Positions 15,951 to 17,101 of a DNA stretch of 17,101 bases are shown here, piece by piece. The position numbers were made by a program, and so were the translations under genes. A model generated the notes under the pieces. It was not told the origin of the DNA. It saw only the letters and a list, made by a program, of their open reading frames with translations, and did not search any database. Numbering within the stretch: the first letter of the stretch is position 1; each line of letters opens with the position of its first letter. Source of the DNA: Glaciecola sp. UBA983 (GTDB lineage Bacteria > Pseudomonadota > Gammaproteobacteria > Enterobacterales > Alteromonadaceae). The stretch is from NCBI GenBank assembly GCA_002292215.1, contig DBBN01000039.1, forward strand, positions 1 to 17,101, given 5' to 3'.

Positions 15951-17101
15951 ATGGGATTATTTCGACAACAAGCGATTAATACACAGCGACCCAGTGTCAT
16001 TGGAGAGTTAATTATTCCACCTAGTCAATGGATAGGGCGAACTGTCGCTGGTGCATTACTATGTTTTGTCATGGTTAGTGCATGGACGTTAACTAGACAA
16101 TATCAACAAACGCATGCTGTCAGGGGGATAACACAATATACCCAAGGTGAGTATGCGATTGTCAATCAACACTTAGGTGAAGTCACCGACATTTATGTGC
16201 AACCTAATGAGGTCGTGAAACAAGGACAAGCCTTGTTTAGTTTAAGCCATATAGCGAGTGCACGGTTCTCGAAGGCCGATTTGGATGCGCAGGTATTACA
16301 ATATCAAGCGCTGCATCATCAACTTGAAAATAAACAAAAAGAGTTACAAAACGCTTTTGCTGCAGAAGCACATTTTGTCCATACCAGTCGTAGCAATACA
16401 CAGCAATTAATTGATAATCTGAGTGAACAAGCGCAAATTTTCACACCAGAGTTGGCATCCTTACAAACGCAGTTTGAGAAAATGACTCACCTGATGAAGC
16501 AAAAGGTAGTGACGAATCCACAGTGGATCCAAGCAGGTAGTCAGTTGAGCGCCGCAAAAGCCAATATGCTGCGATTTGATCAAGAAAAAATACAGCAGCA
16601 ATCACAACTCGCTTTATACACTCAGCAACTCGCGTTGATACGTTTAAAATATGCTGCGCAGCAAGATTCACTACAAGCGCAAATCACACAAAATAGCGCA
16701 CAGTTGCAAGCGCTAGCACATCAGCGTTCATCCACTATTTATGCACCCAATGCTGGAATTATTACAAGGTTTACATTACAAACAGGGCAAACACTGGCAG
16801 CTCAAGAACAGATTGCAATGTTGGTGCCTGAATCTGGACAATTAGTGGGCACGTTGCATATACCGAATTATGCATCTGGTAAAATTTACTTAGGGCAAAC
16901 CGTGCAACTGCAAATGAATGCCTACCCTTACAAACTCTATGGCATGGTAGAAACCAACATAATGCATATTGATACTGCAAGTATCTTATCTTCGAATGAA
17001 AACACATACCAACAAAATACGTTAAGTACCCAAGTCACTTTACCTAAACGGTGGGATCAGCAACCGGCACAACCGAATATTGAATTTCGCAGCGGTATGA
17101 C
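15951..17101 (+). CDS. HlyD/CvaA-like membrane fusion protein (partial, C-terminus outside window)
   Basis: The 383 visible residues, open to the right edge, form a type I secretion adaptor that links an inner membrane ABC exporter to an outer membrane channel. The order is a short cytoplasmic start (FRQQAINTQ), one membrane helix (about 31-48), a first lipoyl half (GEVTDIYVQPNEVVKQGQALF, about 75-95), a long Gln-rich coiled-coil hairpin (about 105-255), a second lipoyl half (IYAPNAGIITRFTLQTGQTL, about 263-282) and a beta-barrel domain with YPYKLYGMVE. The start and the late SNENTYQQNT segment recall CvaA, the adaptor for colicin V. CvaA works with an exporter carrying a leader peptidase, expected just beyond the window. 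The start ATG has only a weak ribosome site (GAG). It is divergent from the phosphoketolase. The exact cargo is unknown. Confidence 0.88.
   Translation, partial: MGLFRQQAINTQRPSVIGELIIPPSQWIGRTVAGALLCFVMVSAWTLTRQYQQTHAVRGITQYTQGEYAIVNQHLGEVTDIYVQPNEVVKQGQALFSLSHIASARFSKADLDAQVLQYQALHHQLENKQKELQNAFAAEAHFVHTSRSNTQQLIDNLSEQAQIFTPELASLQTQFEKMTHLMKQKVVTNPQWIQAGSQLSAAKANMLRFDQEKIQQQSQLALYTQQLALIRLKYAAQQDSLQAQITQNSAQLQALAHQRSSTIYAPNAGIITRFTLQTGQTLAAQEQIAMLVPESGQLVGTLHIPNYASGKIYLGQTVQLQMNAYPYKLYGMVETNIMHIDTASILSSNENTYQQNTLSTQVTLPKRWDQQPAQPNIEFRSGM

Overview
The window reads as chromosomal DNA of an AT-rich, marine-type gammaproteobacterium, most plausibly Alteromonadales. The reasons are the xseA / guaB-guaA arrangement, the folD-DUF1415-trmO-proS run, a Pro-Arg tRNA pair, a phospholipase A1 of the outer membrane and a PEP-CTERM-like surface protein. 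The taxon is inferred from gene content, not shown by a marker gene. No insertion sequence, integrase, CRISPR array or prophage gene was seen.

Left part (1-5690). xseA (exonuclease VII large subunit, cut by the window edge) is divergent from guaB and guaA, which make GMP from IMP. Candidate xseA and guaB promoters overlap. A perfect 9-bp hairpin with a U-tract lies between guaB and guaA. Next is a CotH-kinase-like lipoprotein with its own promoter region, which holds a LacI-family-type operator sequence. Its stop codon overlaps the stop codon of the convergent pldA.

Middle (5685-10691, minus strand). folD, a DUF1415 gene, trmO, proS and pldA run head to tail with gaps or overlaps of -11 to +74 bases. 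This is a likely operon for one-carbon metabolism, tRNA modification, tRNA charging and membrane phospholipid hydrolysis, with a probable internal promoter before proS. Upstream, on the plus strand, a stable-RNA-type promoter drives tRNA-Pro(TGG) and tRNA-Arg(TCT). The Arg gene lacks one C of the encoded 3' CCA.

Right part (10981-17101), accessory in character. A long AT-rich spacer ends in a well-spaced sigma-54 (-24/-12) promoter candidate. It is followed by a PEP-CTERM-like exported protein, whose gene carries an in-frame run of eight G, and then by an IalB-family periplasmic protein. Convergent to these is a full-length phosphoketolase. Divergent from the phosphoketolase, and cut by the right edge, is a HlyD/CvaA-like membrane fusion protein. 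Proteins of that type usually work with a peptidase-containing ABC transporter in peptide (bacteriocin) export.

The most interesting points are the sigma-54 promoter and G8 tract at the PEP-CTERM gene, the LacI-type operator before the CotH lipoprotein, the CCA-defective tRNA-Arg and the export-system start at the right edge.
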